A DNA stretch of 64,000 bases, taken from NCBI GenBank assembly GCA_963932465.1, contig OZ010796.1:72109974-72173973 (forward strand), given 5' to 3'. The notes under the pieces are model-generated. The model made no database searches, was not told the origin of the DNA, and saw only the letters and a list, made by a program, of their open reading frames with translations. Shown here one piece after another: positions 1-12,337 of the stretch. This DNA is from Maratus speciosus. Lineage: Eukaryota; Arthropoda; Arachnida; Araneae; Salticidae. The stretch's first letter is position 1; each line of letters starts with the position of its first letter. Made by a program: the position numbers and the translations under genes.

Positions 1-319
1 CATCAATCATTACCAAACTTTCTTTGCAATACTGCCCCTAAATGTCACTCGATTAATATGTCCTCGGAACTAATTGACAGCTCAAATATTTCAATAAAAT
101 GAGTAAAAATATTTTTTCATATTATGCTCTTCGACACATCTTGGACCATCATTTAAAACCAACATTTTGAAGTTTTTTAACGATAAATTGAAACTACTTG
201 AAAGAAAATTGAAATGTTAAAAATAGACTTTATTTTCAATCCGATTGGTACCAGTAACCTTCTTCTGCAATCATTTGTTGCAGAGTTAGTAGGGTGTTTA
301 CTGTTTTTTTCTACGACTG
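1..319. mobile_element. right end of TA-flanked TIR element (family A), cut by window start
   Basis: The last ~110 bases end in CTACGACTG followed by TA, the reverse complement of a terminus starting CAGTCGTAG. The stretch with 'taccagtaac' and 'gcagagttagtagggtgttta', and the interior with 'caataaaatgagtaaaa', match the right half of the complete element at 12338-13490. This is therefore a second, diverged copy whose left half lies outside the window. No coding frame is seen. The superfamily is not certain; a TA target and CAG terminus suggest Tc1/mariner-type. Confidence 0.65.
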
Positions 320-321
320 TA

Positions 322-2089
322 CCTCTCTATAACGGAGTTTTATCTTAAACAGGAAATATTCTTGGTCCCTACTGAAGAAATACCATACAAATTTACCTGC
401 AGAGAAAGGAAACCTGTCTAAAACGGAATGTTTCTCAGGTCACTTTCGATTTCGTCTTAGAAAGTTTTACTGTAGCACATAAACAAATTAATCTTATAGA
501 GTAAAATTTGTGAAAGCGAAATCCTAGAGACCGAAACAAAATTCCGTTTTGTAAATCCTGTCTTAAACAGAAAAAAAAAATCAGCCTGCCTCTAGAAAAA
601 ATAACATACGAATAAACCTGCTCAAACGGAAACCTGTCTAATACCTGTCTTTATTTTGACACTTGAGACTCCGTCTTCGAACATTTAAACACAATAATTA
701 TACACAATAAAATCTGCAAAAGAACGAAAAAAATTCTGCTTTGGAGCGGTTTCCGACCGATGTATGACTTTATTACCTCGGGCACTATGACATTTTTACG
801 TCTCAGGCAGGACTCTGTTGTAAACAGTTACCCTTTTTACAAGTTGGCTAAACAAATGACTACTAAAACCTGTAAAACAGAATAAGTAGTCACCGGAATA
901 GCAGGTAGATTTGTACGGTATTTCTTTCGACGAAATCATAAACATGCTACGTTATAGACTGATACAGTTTTCACAGGTTTTTCCGTATGCAGTTTCTCTA
1001 GGAAAACAACTCCCTAAAAACATGACCCAAAAAGGAAGTGATGTTACAGTATATCAAGAAATTAATCCCCAAATAAATATGAATAAATAAACAATAACAA
1101 TCATTACTTACAGTACTTTCACGCATCATATTAAATTATCGAAAGTACTACGTTTGACAGACAAATCAAGAAATTATATGTTTGTTGATTCCCTCTTATG
1201 CTGTGCTATCTGCGTTGGTTGTTTCAAGGACTTTATAATATTCATAGTGAATTATATAAACATTTATGTACAGACTTGTAAACATTCTAACATTTATTTG
1301 GTTAATGACTTTAATTACGGATAATAAATTCACTTAAAATGTTTTGATAATATATGATTTTTATGTTTTCAGTACAGTTGTTGTCAAAAAGTCTCGATGA
1401 GAGACACGCAGCTTCATAGCTGCTACAGTCTATGAGTGTAAATATTTTCTTTATCTTTAAGTCACAATGATCGAATATCAGAAATACGTCCTTACACATT
1501 CTCACTGAATCTTGGATTTAACTATCTACAATTGTGATGATAATTAATAAACAAACTGAGCAGGAGATCAGAGATTGACGGGATATCTTAAAAGAGGTAA
1601 ACGATTTTAACTTACTTTCATCATTATTATTGTTATTTTGATAATATAAAAATAATTTGAGCTTAAATCGATCGCTCGCCTTTAGTATAATTGTTGCAAA
1701 CAAAAGTTCTGCTAACAAGTGATGCATCGTGAAAAATCGGGACATGGGGCTTCCCGTGCAGGGATTCCGCGGGATGGATCGTAGAGCGCCTGAAAATATG
1801 AGGCCCGCGTCAATCGGGACACCTGGCAGCACTGTTCTAACTAGTGTTGTCAGGTCCAGTGTCACAAAAAGTAGAACAGAGAGACAAAAAAAAAAAGCGT
1901 GACAGGCGGCTTCTAAATCGGGACATAACAATACAGTAAACCCTATGTAAACGACAACAGTTTATCACGAACCCTGTCTTAAACGTAAAACTATCCTCGT
2001 CCAGGACAATGAAATGTTTACTTTTAAAGCAGAATTCCGTATAGACAGAGTTCCGTTTATAAAGGGTTTCTGAACAAAATTCAGTAAAA
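322..2089. other. repeat-rich region without a gene
   Basis: Bases about 330-760 hold at least two diverged copies of a unit with 'aacctgtctaaaacgg' and 'cctgtcttaaacag' words; similar words recur at 1950-2060 and inside the hAT element at 19880-19950, so this is old dispersed repeat. Bases 1735-1920 are GC-richer. The reverse-strand open frames here have no recognisable domain and cross these repeats, so no gene is called. Confidence 0.4.
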
Positions 2090-3600
2090 CCGGGCTTGGC
2101 CGGAGGCCCGTACCCTGCTCGGCAGAATCTAGACAAATTTTTAAACGGGCCGGACAGGCAGAATCAGAGCAATGTTTTAAACGGGTCGTGCCGGACCGAC
2201 AAAAAAAATTAAACGGGCCTGACGTGCTGCTATAATGATTTAAACGAATTCGATAAAATATGAACCATTTTCAACGGATATGATTTTCACGAGAAGTAGT
2301 ATAAATGTGCTGCACGAGCCAATGCCAGATTGACATTATCAATATGGAAAATTGTCCAGCGTAGAGATCGGCATTGGACAGTTACATCGTATCTGAGTCC
2401 GAGCTTAATTTTTTCAGCAGATTCGTGCCGGGCCAAGATCAGGCTTACATCCCCCGCCCCTACATTCTCAAGCCAGACTGGAACTAGACTTAATTGTTCC
2501 CGGGATGTGCTGGGCAGGCAATATGTTTTGTAAAAATATTTATAGCGATAACGAACTTCTTTTAATGGAATCTTTAAAAATATATCTTAAGGTGGTTCTC
2601 AAATTCCCTGCTGAACATGGCCTGCTAATTCCTGATACATTTTCTGACTGATGTTTAACTGTAAAGGCATAAAACTGACAGGCTTGACTATGGAAGCGAT
2701 TTGGAAGGGAATGCAGTTTTCCATTTTTGATAAATAAATTTCTTATCGAATTATAAGCGATTATTCTCACGTGACGGCTGGTTTTTCTCCTTTCCCACGC
2801 TATCGCATCCGGAAATTCGATTCAAAACGCTAACTTTGACAGTGTTTTCTCAAAGGTTTGTTGCCTTTATGAAAAAGAATGGAAAACGTCATTCGATTAC
2901 ATAGTTTCTGAATAACAACACCTGCTAATTTTATGGTTTCCGAAAAGAAATAGATTCAGGAATGCGTCAGAAAGTAGTTCCTTTGGATTTGAGAACAATC
3001 TTAACCCATTAACGCCCGAATTATTTTCTTCGTTAAAATTAAAATTTTGAATTTCCCACCACTTTTAAAAGAAGAGTAATTTTTATCTTATTTTATCAAA
3101 GAATTTGTCTCGTGAAAGAAAGTATATATTTATCTTCATAAATACTGGTGTGAAAAGCGCTTTCTTGCTACTAAGTCTAGCGATCTAAAAATATGCCACT
3201 GGGCATTTATGGGTTAATAAATGAGAGAGAAATATTTTCACAAATCAACTTCTTACTATACAGCTTCAAAAGTTTTTTTTTTATGCTCTTTTTTTCTTTT
3301 ATTCTAAACTACATTAATTTTTTAATGAATCCTTATTTGAATGTGGAAAAGTCTGAGAGTCTAAGTAATCATTAATGTTGCTATTGCGTATTTTCTGGTT
3401 TGCGAACTTATAGTAATCTAAAATATACTGTAAAATTATCCCATGTATGCAGTACTCTTTAAAAGAATATTAATTATATGTTAAGAAAATGCGGAATTTT
3501 TACTAGAAATTGAGTCGGATCGAATCTGGCCGGGCCTTTTACAATTGATTTTTGTACGGGCTGGCCCGCTCCTGGAAATTCCGGCCCGTCCAAACCTCTA
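2090..3600. mobile_element. possible non-autonomous hAT-like remnant with GGCCCG-rich ends
   Basis: Both flanks (2090-2220 and 3510-3600) are rich in GGCCCG/CGGGCC words in an otherwise AT-rich region, and the right side ends 'ggcccgtccaaacctctag', whose reverse complement CTAGAGGTTTGGACGGGCC resembles hAT termini carrying such simple GC motifs. No clean target duplication or matching left terminus was found. It encloses the TTAA element at 3001-3217. No transposase frame is visible. Confidence 0.3.
3001..3217. mobile_element. TTAA-flanked mini-element (217 bp)
   Basis: It begins TTAACCCATTAACGCCCG and ends GGGCATTTATGGGTTAA, giving inverted ends bounded by TTAA, the target of piggyBac-type transposons. 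An inner pair, 'cccaccac' and 'actggtgtg', is also inverted and recurs in the other TTAA elements of this window. It is too short to code. The piggyBac assignment rests on TTAA and size only. Confidence 0.65.
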
Positions 3601-3639
3601 GTCCTCCCCCCCCCCCCCCGGGAGCTGCAGAAATCTCTC

Positions 3640-3920
3640 TCGCTAATTCCAACTAGGGCTGCGGAGTCAGTGGGAAAAATGGACGACTCTGACTCCGAGA
3701 ATTTTAAGAGGTCCGACTCCGACTCTTTCGCTCAAAAATGGACCTGACTCCGACAGCGCAGCCCTGCTTGTAAAATAGACAAATAGGACGACTCCGACTC
3801 CGACAACGCAGCCCTGCTTGTAAAATGGACACCTCCTACTCTGGAACAGATCTGACTCCGACTCTTTCGCTCAAAAATGGGACTGACTCCGACTCCGGCT
3901 CCGCAGCCCTGATTCCAACT
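3640..3920. repeat. GACTCC-triplet-rich repeat with AGGGCTGCGGAGTC ends
   Basis: The left end is AGGGCTGCGGAGTC and the right end reads GGCTCCGCAGCCCTG, with runs of 'gactccgactc' and spacer words 'tttcgctcaaaaatgg' between. A second copy in the opposite orientation sits at 51548-51775. The ends are inverted repeats, so this is likely a mobile mini-element; the superfamily was not assigned. The unit 'acaacgcagccctgcttgtaaaat' is internally duplicated. Confidence 0.6.
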
Positions 3921-4283
3921 TTTTAAACTTCCCGGTTTACTTTCTGCAATTTTCTAGACAAGAGAGGAAGTTTTTGCTGCTTCTGGCGATCTAGAAGTGG
4001 TTTGGCGACGTACTTGCAAAACTCAAAGCTATCCATCCAAGTGCAGTGTTCAAAACAACAGGTTATCAGGTCGCAGCCGCGCGTCCGTGAAACGTAAGTA
4101 CTTCTGTTTTGTTTTGCTATATTTTAGACACTAAGGATTATTAATAGTATTTATTACTTGTAAGGAACTTGTTACCTTTTATTTTACGAAAAATGATAAA
4201 AATACCCATTTTCCAACTTCTTGCCTAATAGGCATTTAGACCTCCGTAGTCTATTCTGACGACGTTTAATAAAGATCCCATCA

Positions 4284-4535
4284 TTAACCTTTTATTGCGG
4301 AGCTTTGCATATATGCAAACAACACTGTTTTTAATTTAATAGATTTTTTTTTTTATCCGCATATACCTAATTCACACCAGAAAATTGAAATAGCAATAGT
4401 TGCTTTAATTAAAAAAACAGACATTCCGTATTTAAATAAAGCGAAATGAACCATTGAAACTTTCTGGTGTAAAGTCAGATTCTCGGAACTATGTAATTTC
4501 TAGAACGTATTCTATTATGGGAATTAAAGGGTTAA
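4284..4535. mobile_element. TTAA-flanked mini-element (252 bp)
   Basis: It starts TTAACCTTTTATTGCGG and ends GGAATTAAAGGGTTAA. Inner inverted words 'cacaccagaaaattga' and 'tttctggtgtaaa' form a second palindromic layer. It has the same architecture as the elements at 3001, 22242, 51093, 52857, 57134 and 58176. No coding capacity. Confidence 0.6.
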
Positions 4536-5029
4536 AGTTTAAGTTTTATAAAATAAATAATTATATAAAATAAGGTATTTGGAGCCACACGACAGCAGTT
4601 TTTACTTGTATTGCAGAAGTGCAACAGAATAAAAGATTGACGTATTATGTGAAAAATGTATATCTGATTTTTTTTTTGTTATTTTTCCTGTGTTATAAAT
4701 TTTTCAGATTATCATATATAATTTTTTCGAAACAAAATAAAAAAAAAATCGCGTTTTTAAGGGTTAAAGATATACGAAAAGGCTTTTTAATACTTCCATC
4801 TCCCTTGAAAAGATTCGGAATTACAATCTTTAATTTCACTTTTCTCAGTTTGTGTTTTTCTTTCAATACGTCACTTTCTTCAAAACACTAAAAACTTCAA
4901 CGTATACTTTTCAATAGACTCGCTTTTTATGGATGATTCTTAAAAACCATTTCAGTAATATAAATAGCTTATTTTTTATTTTTATTTTTTTAAATCTTAT
5001 TAAGTAAACAATCATTTTTATATATGTCA
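4536..5029. other. AT-rich, no feature recognised
   Basis: The 90-codon + strand frame at 4619-4891 is mostly Phe/Leu/Lys/Ile from T and A runs and has no domain; it is not called as a gene. Confidence 0.4.
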
Positions 5030-5545
5030 TGATGACATTTCTACTTTTTCTCAAATTAATTTATATTTAAAAAATAGGATTCTTACAGTAATAGAGCACA
5101 CGTATCAGAAAAGTATGAAAAAAATGTTTCAAAATTGTAAAAGAATTGCGGTTTAAAATAATAATAATAATTTTTTTTTTTTTTTACTTTACCGTAAAAA
5201 TTGAATTTTTCCGTGACATTTTTACTTTATAGTAAACTAATTAACATTTTGCTAATATGATTCTTACACTTATAGAGCGCACGTATCACCAAAATTGTAA
5301 AAGAGGTGTGGTTTAAAAATTCCTCTTTTTTATTATTATTTTTTTAATTTTATATTAAGAATTGTATTTTTTCATTATGAGATTTCGGCTTTTTGAAATA
5401 TTTTTTTTTTATTATTAATATTTTGGAAATCTGATTCTTACATTTCCAGAGCGCACGTATCAGAAAAGTATGAAAAAAATGCTTTAAAACTTTAAGTGAG
5501 GTGTAGTTTATAAATTTTCTTAAATTTTTTAATTAAAATTTTCGA
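5030..5545. repeat. three-unit diverged tandem repeat, ~175-bp period
   Basis: The block 'gattcttac...agagcgcacgtatcag' recurs at about 5080, 5261 and 5431, each followed by 'aaaattgtaaaagagg' or a variant. Spacing is about 181 and 170 bases. The copies have drifted, with indels in T runs. No coding content. Confidence 0.7.
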
Positions 5546-7345
5546 ATTTTAATGTAACAACTGCTTTTTTTGTTGATGGAATCATTTCCCATTTTAAACC
5601 CTTTAATAATATGTTAAAAAGATAATACTCAAGTAAAGAAAGTAATCACGAGAGTACGGAGTCTTCTTAAATCGAGCAAAAGATCGAAAACTGTTTTACT
5701 AACTCATTTTAGAATTTAGTTAACTTCCGAAGTTTTAATCAAAACTGCATTGAATAATTTGTATTAAGGTGTCTCAGGATTCTTAAAGCTTCGAAATTTT
5801 GAATTTTTTAGATGTTAAACTCCTATCTTTTCTGAACATTTTCATACAATTGTTTCCTTCGAAATTCCAATTAGAACAGAAGTTATGGTTTATAGAATTA
5901 TACCTGCTCAATAGCTGAAGCGGAGTTTCCAAAACTTTGAAGTCAATTTTCTCAAAATGACGTTTTTGGGTATAACGCGCAGGATATCTCTAAAACTTCT
6001 GACTATTTTTTCATGAAGTTTTCAAAACATACATTTCTTGTTAGTCTGTATAAACTGAACTTAAAATTTCCTTTTCATTATTGAAAAAAGTAGTTTTTTC
6101 AAGTGGTTATATTGTTGAAATTTTCAAAATTTTGTATTATCTAAATACAACTTTGTATTAAAAATATTAAAATGCTTTAAATGTAAATTTATTTAGGTTT
6201 AGGGTAATTATTACAATCTGGAGTATAAGTAGGCACCAAAAGTTTTACTCTAGTTGCAAAATGTACTCTGTAATCCTGCGCGTAAGCTGTCATACTAATT
6301 TTCTGCTCGACAAATCTCTTATAGTTTGGAGCCCCCTATAAATACTAATTTTGCATCTTGTAATTTTTTAAATACATGAAATGAAAGAATATTCCTATAT
6401 CTTTCATCCCAATAAAAATTGTGTTTTAAAATCACATACATTTTAAAAATTAAATGTTGAAAGTGGTATTTTTTCCACTTTTTTTCAAATTTTAAAAATT
6501 CTGAAACCCTTAAAACAAAAATATGACAAAAACAACTCGCCCTATACGACACGGGGAAAGTTCGATTTAAAAGTCATTTTCCTCAAAAGTCTATTTTGCA
6601 AATTAAGGGTACAATTTTCAGAAATTGAATAAATTGATTTACGTTAGCTTTTAATAACTTGTACATAAAATAAATGTACACCAAATTAACTAACATTTGT
6701 TTTTCAGTTAATGTTAATAAAATTATGCTTTTAAAATGTTTCCAGTTTTCATAAAATAGTTACAATGAAATATTTATATGAAAGAATGTAAGTTAAATTT
6801 CGTTATCAGGTCATTTTAATTAGACTCTATCTGTTTCAGCATGAAAGTTAGCTTACGAGGTTAAATTATGTGTGTGTATGTTGCGTACGCACTTGAAATA
6901 GAGGCTCCCACATATGATTTTAAAATTATAACAGTTAAATATATTTATTTTCTTAGAAAATAAAATTCAAAACAGTAAAGTTGCTTAAGTATTCTTTTAA
7001 AATTTTGTACACGTGGTCAAATATTTTTAAAATAACAAACTTGAACAGTTCAACAGTCCCTTATGGGGGCGATGCACCTCTTTAACGCGGCAAAAAATCA
7101 AAATTTCTATTTTTATGTTAAATAAAAGTTAATTTAATTGTGAATTAGTTGAAACCAAATTTATGTTTTAAACAAATCGCACAAATAAAGAACGTGTTTC
7201 TTTTAAACCTTTTATATCCTGATGGTACTTTAAAGTATCATAAAAAATGCTATAACATTCAATTAATCCTTTCGGGTCCATTTTTTTTCAAGTTTGAGAA
7301 ACAATTACTTTTGCGTTAATAATTTTAATAGCAGTTATCCAAATA
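5546..7345. other. AT-rich region with one possible inverted repeat
   Basis: 'taacgcgcaggatatctc' near 5973 and 'aatcctgcgcgtaagctg' near 6271 are inverted relative to each other and may mark a decayed palindromic element. The rest is AT-rich without a recognisable gene; the 77-codon minus-strand frame at 6319-6552 has no domain. Confidence 0.3.
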
Positions 7346-7510
7346 TACAAGGTGGCCATAATTAAACGGACAGTACTCAGAGTGTTCTATAGCGCAATCC
7401 AGTGATGTGGGAAGGGTAAATATCCAGCGGGTAGGTATTTATTTTTTGGTATATACCTGGGTATTACCCAAGCCTGGGGTAAATACCCAAAAACTGGGTA
7501 TTTTCATATT

Positions 7511-7838
7511 TTAAGAAAAAGAAACAACGTATAAAGGCACAAATAAAATGTGTTTAAAAGCATACAGCTGTTTCAAAACCTCTAAGGTGTCCTCATCAGT
7601 GCTTAAAATAAAAGTTAAATTAAAACTAAAACATTGTGTAAAAAAAAAGGGGGGGGGGGTGGACAGAGAGTCAGAAAAGCGTACCTTTCAGCTCTACTGC
7701 CAACGGTGAATGCACCGTTTTAGTTTTAATTTAACTTTTATTTTAAGCACTGATGAGGAAACCTTAGAGGTTTTGAAACAGCTGTATGCTTTTAAACACA
7801 TTTTATTTGTGCCTTTATACGTTGTTTCTTTTTCTTAA
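7511..7838. mobile_element. TTAA-flanked foldback element (328 bp)
   Basis: Both ends read TTAAGAAAAAGAAACAACG inward. Arms of about 120 bases are nearly identical in reverse complement, including 'gcatacagctgtttcaaaac', with a ~90-base unpaired centre containing A and G runs. This is a strong hairpin; the TTAA ends suggest the same target preference as the other TTAA elements. Confidence 0.7.
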
Positions 7839-8900
7839 TATATCGGCACAAAGTATAATCCTTCCCCACTTTTTATGTATTTTCATATTTCACTGTAAAA
7901 TATCAGAATCTTGTAAGAATTATTGAAATGATAAGTTAGAATGTTTCAAATATGATAGCATCTTTCAGTTTAGTTCAAGAAAAATACCTGCATGTTGAGC
8001 CGATTGAGCGGCCAGGCAATTTTTTTCTATTTAGTATGTTCTGATATTTTTAAATGCCAGTCACTTAAGCCTTTTATTTATTTATTTTTTAAAGAAATAT
8101 AATTGAAATAGTGAGGACCATCAAGCGAAATAATGATTTACATGCAATGTTCGGTCGAATTCTAGATGAAAGAGGTAAAAAAAAATAGATTCCTTGAAAT
8201 TGCCAGGAAAAACTAAATGGAGAAGTTATTTTCATTGTCTCAAACCTTTAACGCTCAAGCTATTTGAAAGCTTGTTTTTAATCGAAATTTTTTTCTGAAT
8301 ATTTTTTTTAACATAAAAAAGGACATATGATACCAAAGTCTCATAATACCAAGAAAAGACACTTCTTAAATACAGTATAAAAAGAAGTTGCCAGTACCCA
8401 GCATTATAGAGAAATGAGTAAGAATTCTGGTATACATTAACCTACACAAAAGAACTAATAAGACGCATTAACCCTTTAGAAAGTAATAATGATAAAATTA
8501 ATCTGTAGTGGGAAATTATTATAACCAAGGATTAAAAGCATAAAATTTAAATAAGTTTTTATGACAAATTATGGCAATTAGTGCAGAAGCTTATAAGCTA
8601 AATAAAAAAACTTTTAGGTGGTGTGTTTTGGATTCGTATTTAAAAAAAAAAGAAAGGTTATTTTAAAAAGTAATTGAATCTTTTTAATAACATGAACACA
8701 AGATTCATTAGTATATGAAAAATTGGATAAATATACGAGTGTATTGCCCCAATAACTATTTCCTGTATCTTTATTGCAATAAAAGAAAAAAAAATATTCA
8801 GGACAAATTTACAAAAATAAAAAAAATTAAAAATAGAATTTGCCATTAGTCCTCTATATCTTGTACGTAACAGATATTTTAAATCTAGTCATGCAAGGTA
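7839..8900. other. interior of hAT-like element, no gene
   Basis: AT-rich sequence without a recognised frame. TTAA occurs at 8248 and 8468 about 220 bases apart with weakly similar inverted ends (TTAACGCTC and TTAATGCGTC), possibly another decayed TTAA mini-element, but the match is too weak to call. Confidence 0.3.
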
Positions 8901-9810
8901 CAGTTGGTCAAAAAACAAAGAAACATTCTAATGCCCAAATTGTCAGAGAGAAAAAAAAACAGAAATAGCTATTCGACTGGAAATCGACTTTTTCAATTTA
9001 TGTTTAGAAAAAAAAAAAAAAAAATAAGGATAATCTTCATGCTGAAATTGTACTAAACTTTGAAGTTTTCAATATGAACTAATTTTGACATCATATTTGA
9101 TTTACCTTAGAATACCAAACTGGAAATCATTTAACCAAGAGCTTAGGAATTATGAAGGTTTAAAATTCGGAGCTCCGAACGTTAAATTCATTTGTAATTG
9201 TTCCAAAACCGGTTGCAATGCAGGTAGTTTTTTTTTAAACATAACTAAATAACTAGTTAGCGGAATGAGCTGTAATTTTACATTATCTTAATTGAAGCTT
9301 CTATAAATAGATTACTGTTAAAAAATTCATAAGTTACATTTAATTTTTTTTCGCAAATTAATTAAAAATACATATATTTTTTTGAAAAAATTGTAAATTG
9401 TAACCTATGAACCTTTTTAACAAAAACATTTTTTTAGGCTTCAAATATCCGAATTTAATATTATAGCTTATTTCGCAAAGTAGTTCTGGAATTATGATTA
9501 AAAAAACTGCCTTGAATGCAATATATTTTAAAGTAATTAAAAATGAATTTAACATTAGGAGTTCCAAATTTTAAACCTCCACAATTCATAAAACACTTGA
9601 TTGAATTGAATGACTTCACGTTTGTGTCCTAAAGTAAAATTTAGTGAGAAAACCAAATATGATGCCAGAATTAAACGTTTATATTGAAAATTTCAGAGTT
9701 TGGTACAATTTCAGTGTGAATACGATCGAATGGCTATTTTAGTTGTTTTCTGGGAAAATTTGGCGATTAAAACGATGCATGTGGTGTTCCTTTTTTCTTT
9801 CGGCCGTCTG
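8901..9810. mobile_element. TA-flanked foldback element (910 bp)
   Basis: Ends CAGTTGGTCAAAAAACAAAG and, in reverse complement, CAGACGGCCGAAAGAAAAAA are each flanked by TA. Arms of ~400 bases pair throughout with moderate divergence: 'ctgaaattgtactaaac' (9042) against 'tttggtacaatttcag' (9699), and 'gacatcatatttg' against 'caaatatgatgcc'. There is no intact coding frame. The TA target suggests a mariner-type element. Confidence 0.65.
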
Positions 9811-10121
9811 TACTTTAAAACCAATAGTAATTCTTGATAGTTTAACTTTTATTTCTGAAATTAGATAGCACTCAACTTAAGACGTTAGTGATCTTAAACG
9901 TAAATTGTGTATCCGGAAAAGAAAAGTTTTGTGAGAAGGATTAAAGAATGTTTTACCGTTATTGGAGTAACCTACGTAGTACAAATACATTAACTGAAGT
10001 GGTAATGCACATATTAAGATATTAAGTGCACCTGTCACACAAATTTAATTAAAATTATCTTTTTAATTAAATTCTTCTGAATAAATACATTAGCTTTTTT
10101 ACATTCTCCATTATAATTAAA

Positions 10122-10708
10122 ACAAGTTGGAAATTGCTCGTCAAACGTGGCAAATGAGGTGCGTTCGTACTATAACTAGTTTTATAATTATTTTTTGCAC
10201 CCCATATTGTACTGAATGTATATTTTTCTGCGCTTCATAAGTGCATAGTCTGTAACATCATTAAAATGCACTTACAATAATTTTTTCCCCATTCCCCGTA
10301 ATGTAACGGAAAACTTTTGACTGTCCCTGTAATTAGACTATATATTCGATTTTCATAAAATTTTAAATGGCTCGACAAAATTTTGCAGCAATTATATATT
10401 TAAAATTTCAGACCATTCGGAAGTCTGTAACATCATTAAAATTCACTTGCAATAATTTTTCCCATTGGCCGTAATGTAAAGAAAAACTTTTGACTGTCCC
10501 TGTAATTAAACTATACATCCGATTTTCATAAAATTGAAAATGGCTCGACAAAATTTATCAGCAATTATATATTAAAAATTTCAAATCATTCGGTCGGGTA
10601 GTTTTTGCTCTGTTATATGCGGACGGACAGACAGACGGACGGACAGACAGACGGACTGAACGACGACTATAGGTGCTACGTATTTATATAATTACGAACG
10701 CACCTAAA
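10122..10708. repeat. interspersed repeat, copy 1, with internal duplication and GGAC/AGAC minisatellite
   Basis: It opens 'caagttggaaattgctcg' and closes 'aattacgaacgcacctaa'; a second copy lies at 26449-26862. Both contain AGGTGCGTTCGTACTATAAC near the left and its near reverse complement at the right end. In this copy the block starting 'gtctgtaacatcattaaaat' (10248 and 10431) is present twice in tandem; copy 2 has it once. A 'ggacggacagac' minisatellite precedes a terminal hairpin, AGGTGCTACGTA...TACGAACGCACCT. The class is undetermined. Confidence 0.65.
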
Positions 10709-11910
10709 AAGGCATTTAAATTCAATATTTAAATGTAAAATGTTGAGTTTTTTTAAAATTCAAGAGTTGTTAGAAATCTAAAGGTCTAAATTTTTCATTC
10801 TTTTTCAGTAATCCATCATGACTAATAGCGATATAAGTTTTTTTCGCGGCTATATTTAACTTAAGAATAAATACCCAGGTAAATACCCATTTTGGTTATT
10901 TACCCGGGTATATACCCTGGGTATTTACCCTTAAAAATAAATACCCGGGTATTTTATATCGCTGGCGAGCTAATTGAGAGAATCACGCCAAATTTTGTAA
11001 GAAGATTAAACAAGATGGAGGACGAAGGATTCCGCGAAAAAAAATTGTTTCAAAAATCACCACTAGTGGAATATGTGGCGCTGTGTAACAGAAAAGAGAG
11101 TTTTTTTAAAAGCAGAATCAATATTGAAATAAAATTGCCTTTTATTTAGCACATTTAAATATTTTACGTGGGTGGTTCAATAATTATTGTCCCTAATGTA
11201 TATAAAATATTTGTACTGCGATGGTTGATGTGGAATATCGAAGCCTAATCTCTTAAATGTCTATATGCTCAATTTCAGAACCGTAGCTGCTATATTTTAT
11301 TAACATAGTTTGGAGGGAGGGGTGAAGTTTTAAAGACCTATTTTGGGGGGAGTTTTTAAGAAGGGGGGTGAGGGTGAAATGCTGTTTCGGAGCTTATGAG
11401 GCTACATTTGGACAGTGGATGAGATGTGGCTACATCACTAGGATCCCGAGTCCAAACGACAGTAGTTACGTCTCATCCACTGTCACAAATCCATCCCCAT
11501 AAGCTAAAAGTCAGCCTTTCACCCCCACTCCCCCCCCCCCCCCTTTCACTCCTCCCTCCAAAACTATGTGAATATAGCAGCTATGGTTCTGAAATTGAGC
11601 ATATAGGCATCTAAGACTAGGCTTCGATATTCCACAACAACCATCGCAGTATAAATATTTTATATACACTAGAGACAATAATTATTGAACCACCCTCGTA
11701 GTATTGATTCTGCATTTTTTAAAACTCTCTTTTCTGTTACACAGCGCCAAATATTCTCCGAGTGGTGACTTTTGGAACTAATTTTTTTTTCGCGGAATCC
11801 TTCGTCCCCCGTCTTGTTTAATCTTCTTGCAAATTTTGGCGTCATTATCTCGATTAGATCGCGCTACAGGCCAATCTGAGCAAATTATGTTTAATTATGG
11901 CCACCTTGTA

Positions 11911-12337
11911 TTTACTGAAGTTTAACGAATATGTCATTGTCCGAAATCTAACGAATGTATATTTTGCGTACTATTCAATTCATATTCATATGACAATAGG
12001 CTAAGGAAGAGTTTTTAAAGACGTTTAGAAAATATCATATTACAATAAGATTTAACAGATATTACAACTTTCTAATATTTTTTTGCGTTTTATCACGCAT
12101 AATACGTTCAGAAAGGCAACCTATATTTTTAATTTAAAGAGTGAAACATATGTTTAAAATAAAAGAATCACCAAGAGTGCGAAAGAGAATTGATAAAACT
12201 TTTAATGTTATTATTATTACTAAAGGGCAAAACATAAGTGAAGTCATAATAAGAAATGCATAGGCATATACTACCATTACTACATGTAGATAGTAACAAA
12301 AGGTTAGACAAAATAATACTCAAAGAACAGACATGTA
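11911..12337. other. AT-rich spacer, no feature recognised
   Basis: No repeat end, RNA or coding signal seen between the palindrome at its left and the TIR element at its right. Confidence 0.4.

Larger units (their letters stand above)
7400..10964. mobile_element. hAT-like non-autonomous insertion (3.6 kb) carrying three further elements
   Basis: The left end CAGTGATGTGGGAAGGGTAA and the right end ATTTTATATCGCTG (reverse complement CAGCGATATAAAAT) are similar termini, each bordered by repeats of 'taaatacccgggta'. The flanks GCGCAATC and GCGAGCTA only partly match, but alignment with the intact opposite arm of the host palindrome (..agcgcgatctaatcg..) shows the insertion split a GCGCGATC-like 8-mer, as expected of hAT. 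No transposase frame survives; the interior is mostly other insertions (7511-7838, 8901-9810, 10122-10708). Confidence 0.5.
7348..11908. mobile_element. TA-flanked palindromic element, split by a hAT-like insertion
   Basis: The outer ends are CAAGGTGGCCATAATTAAAC and its exact reverse complement, each preceded or followed by TA. Between them, 10965-11890 folds into a near-perfect palindrome centred near 11430 (for example 'gaaattgagcatatag' against 'ctatatgctcaatttc'). The left tip (7348-7399) is separated from the rest by the element at 7400-10964. Removing that insertion leaves a ~1-kb palindrome. The TA target and end style point to a mariner-type non-autonomous element. Confidence 0.7.

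Noticed and set aside
1518..1931. 137-codon minus-strand frame
   Set aside because: It crosses unrelated repeat segments, has no recognisable domain, and its hydrophobic runs come from AT-rich DNA.
8248..8471. Possible ninth TTAA mini-element
   Set aside because: TTAA at both ends and the right size, but terminal similarity is too weak and the inner motif was not found.
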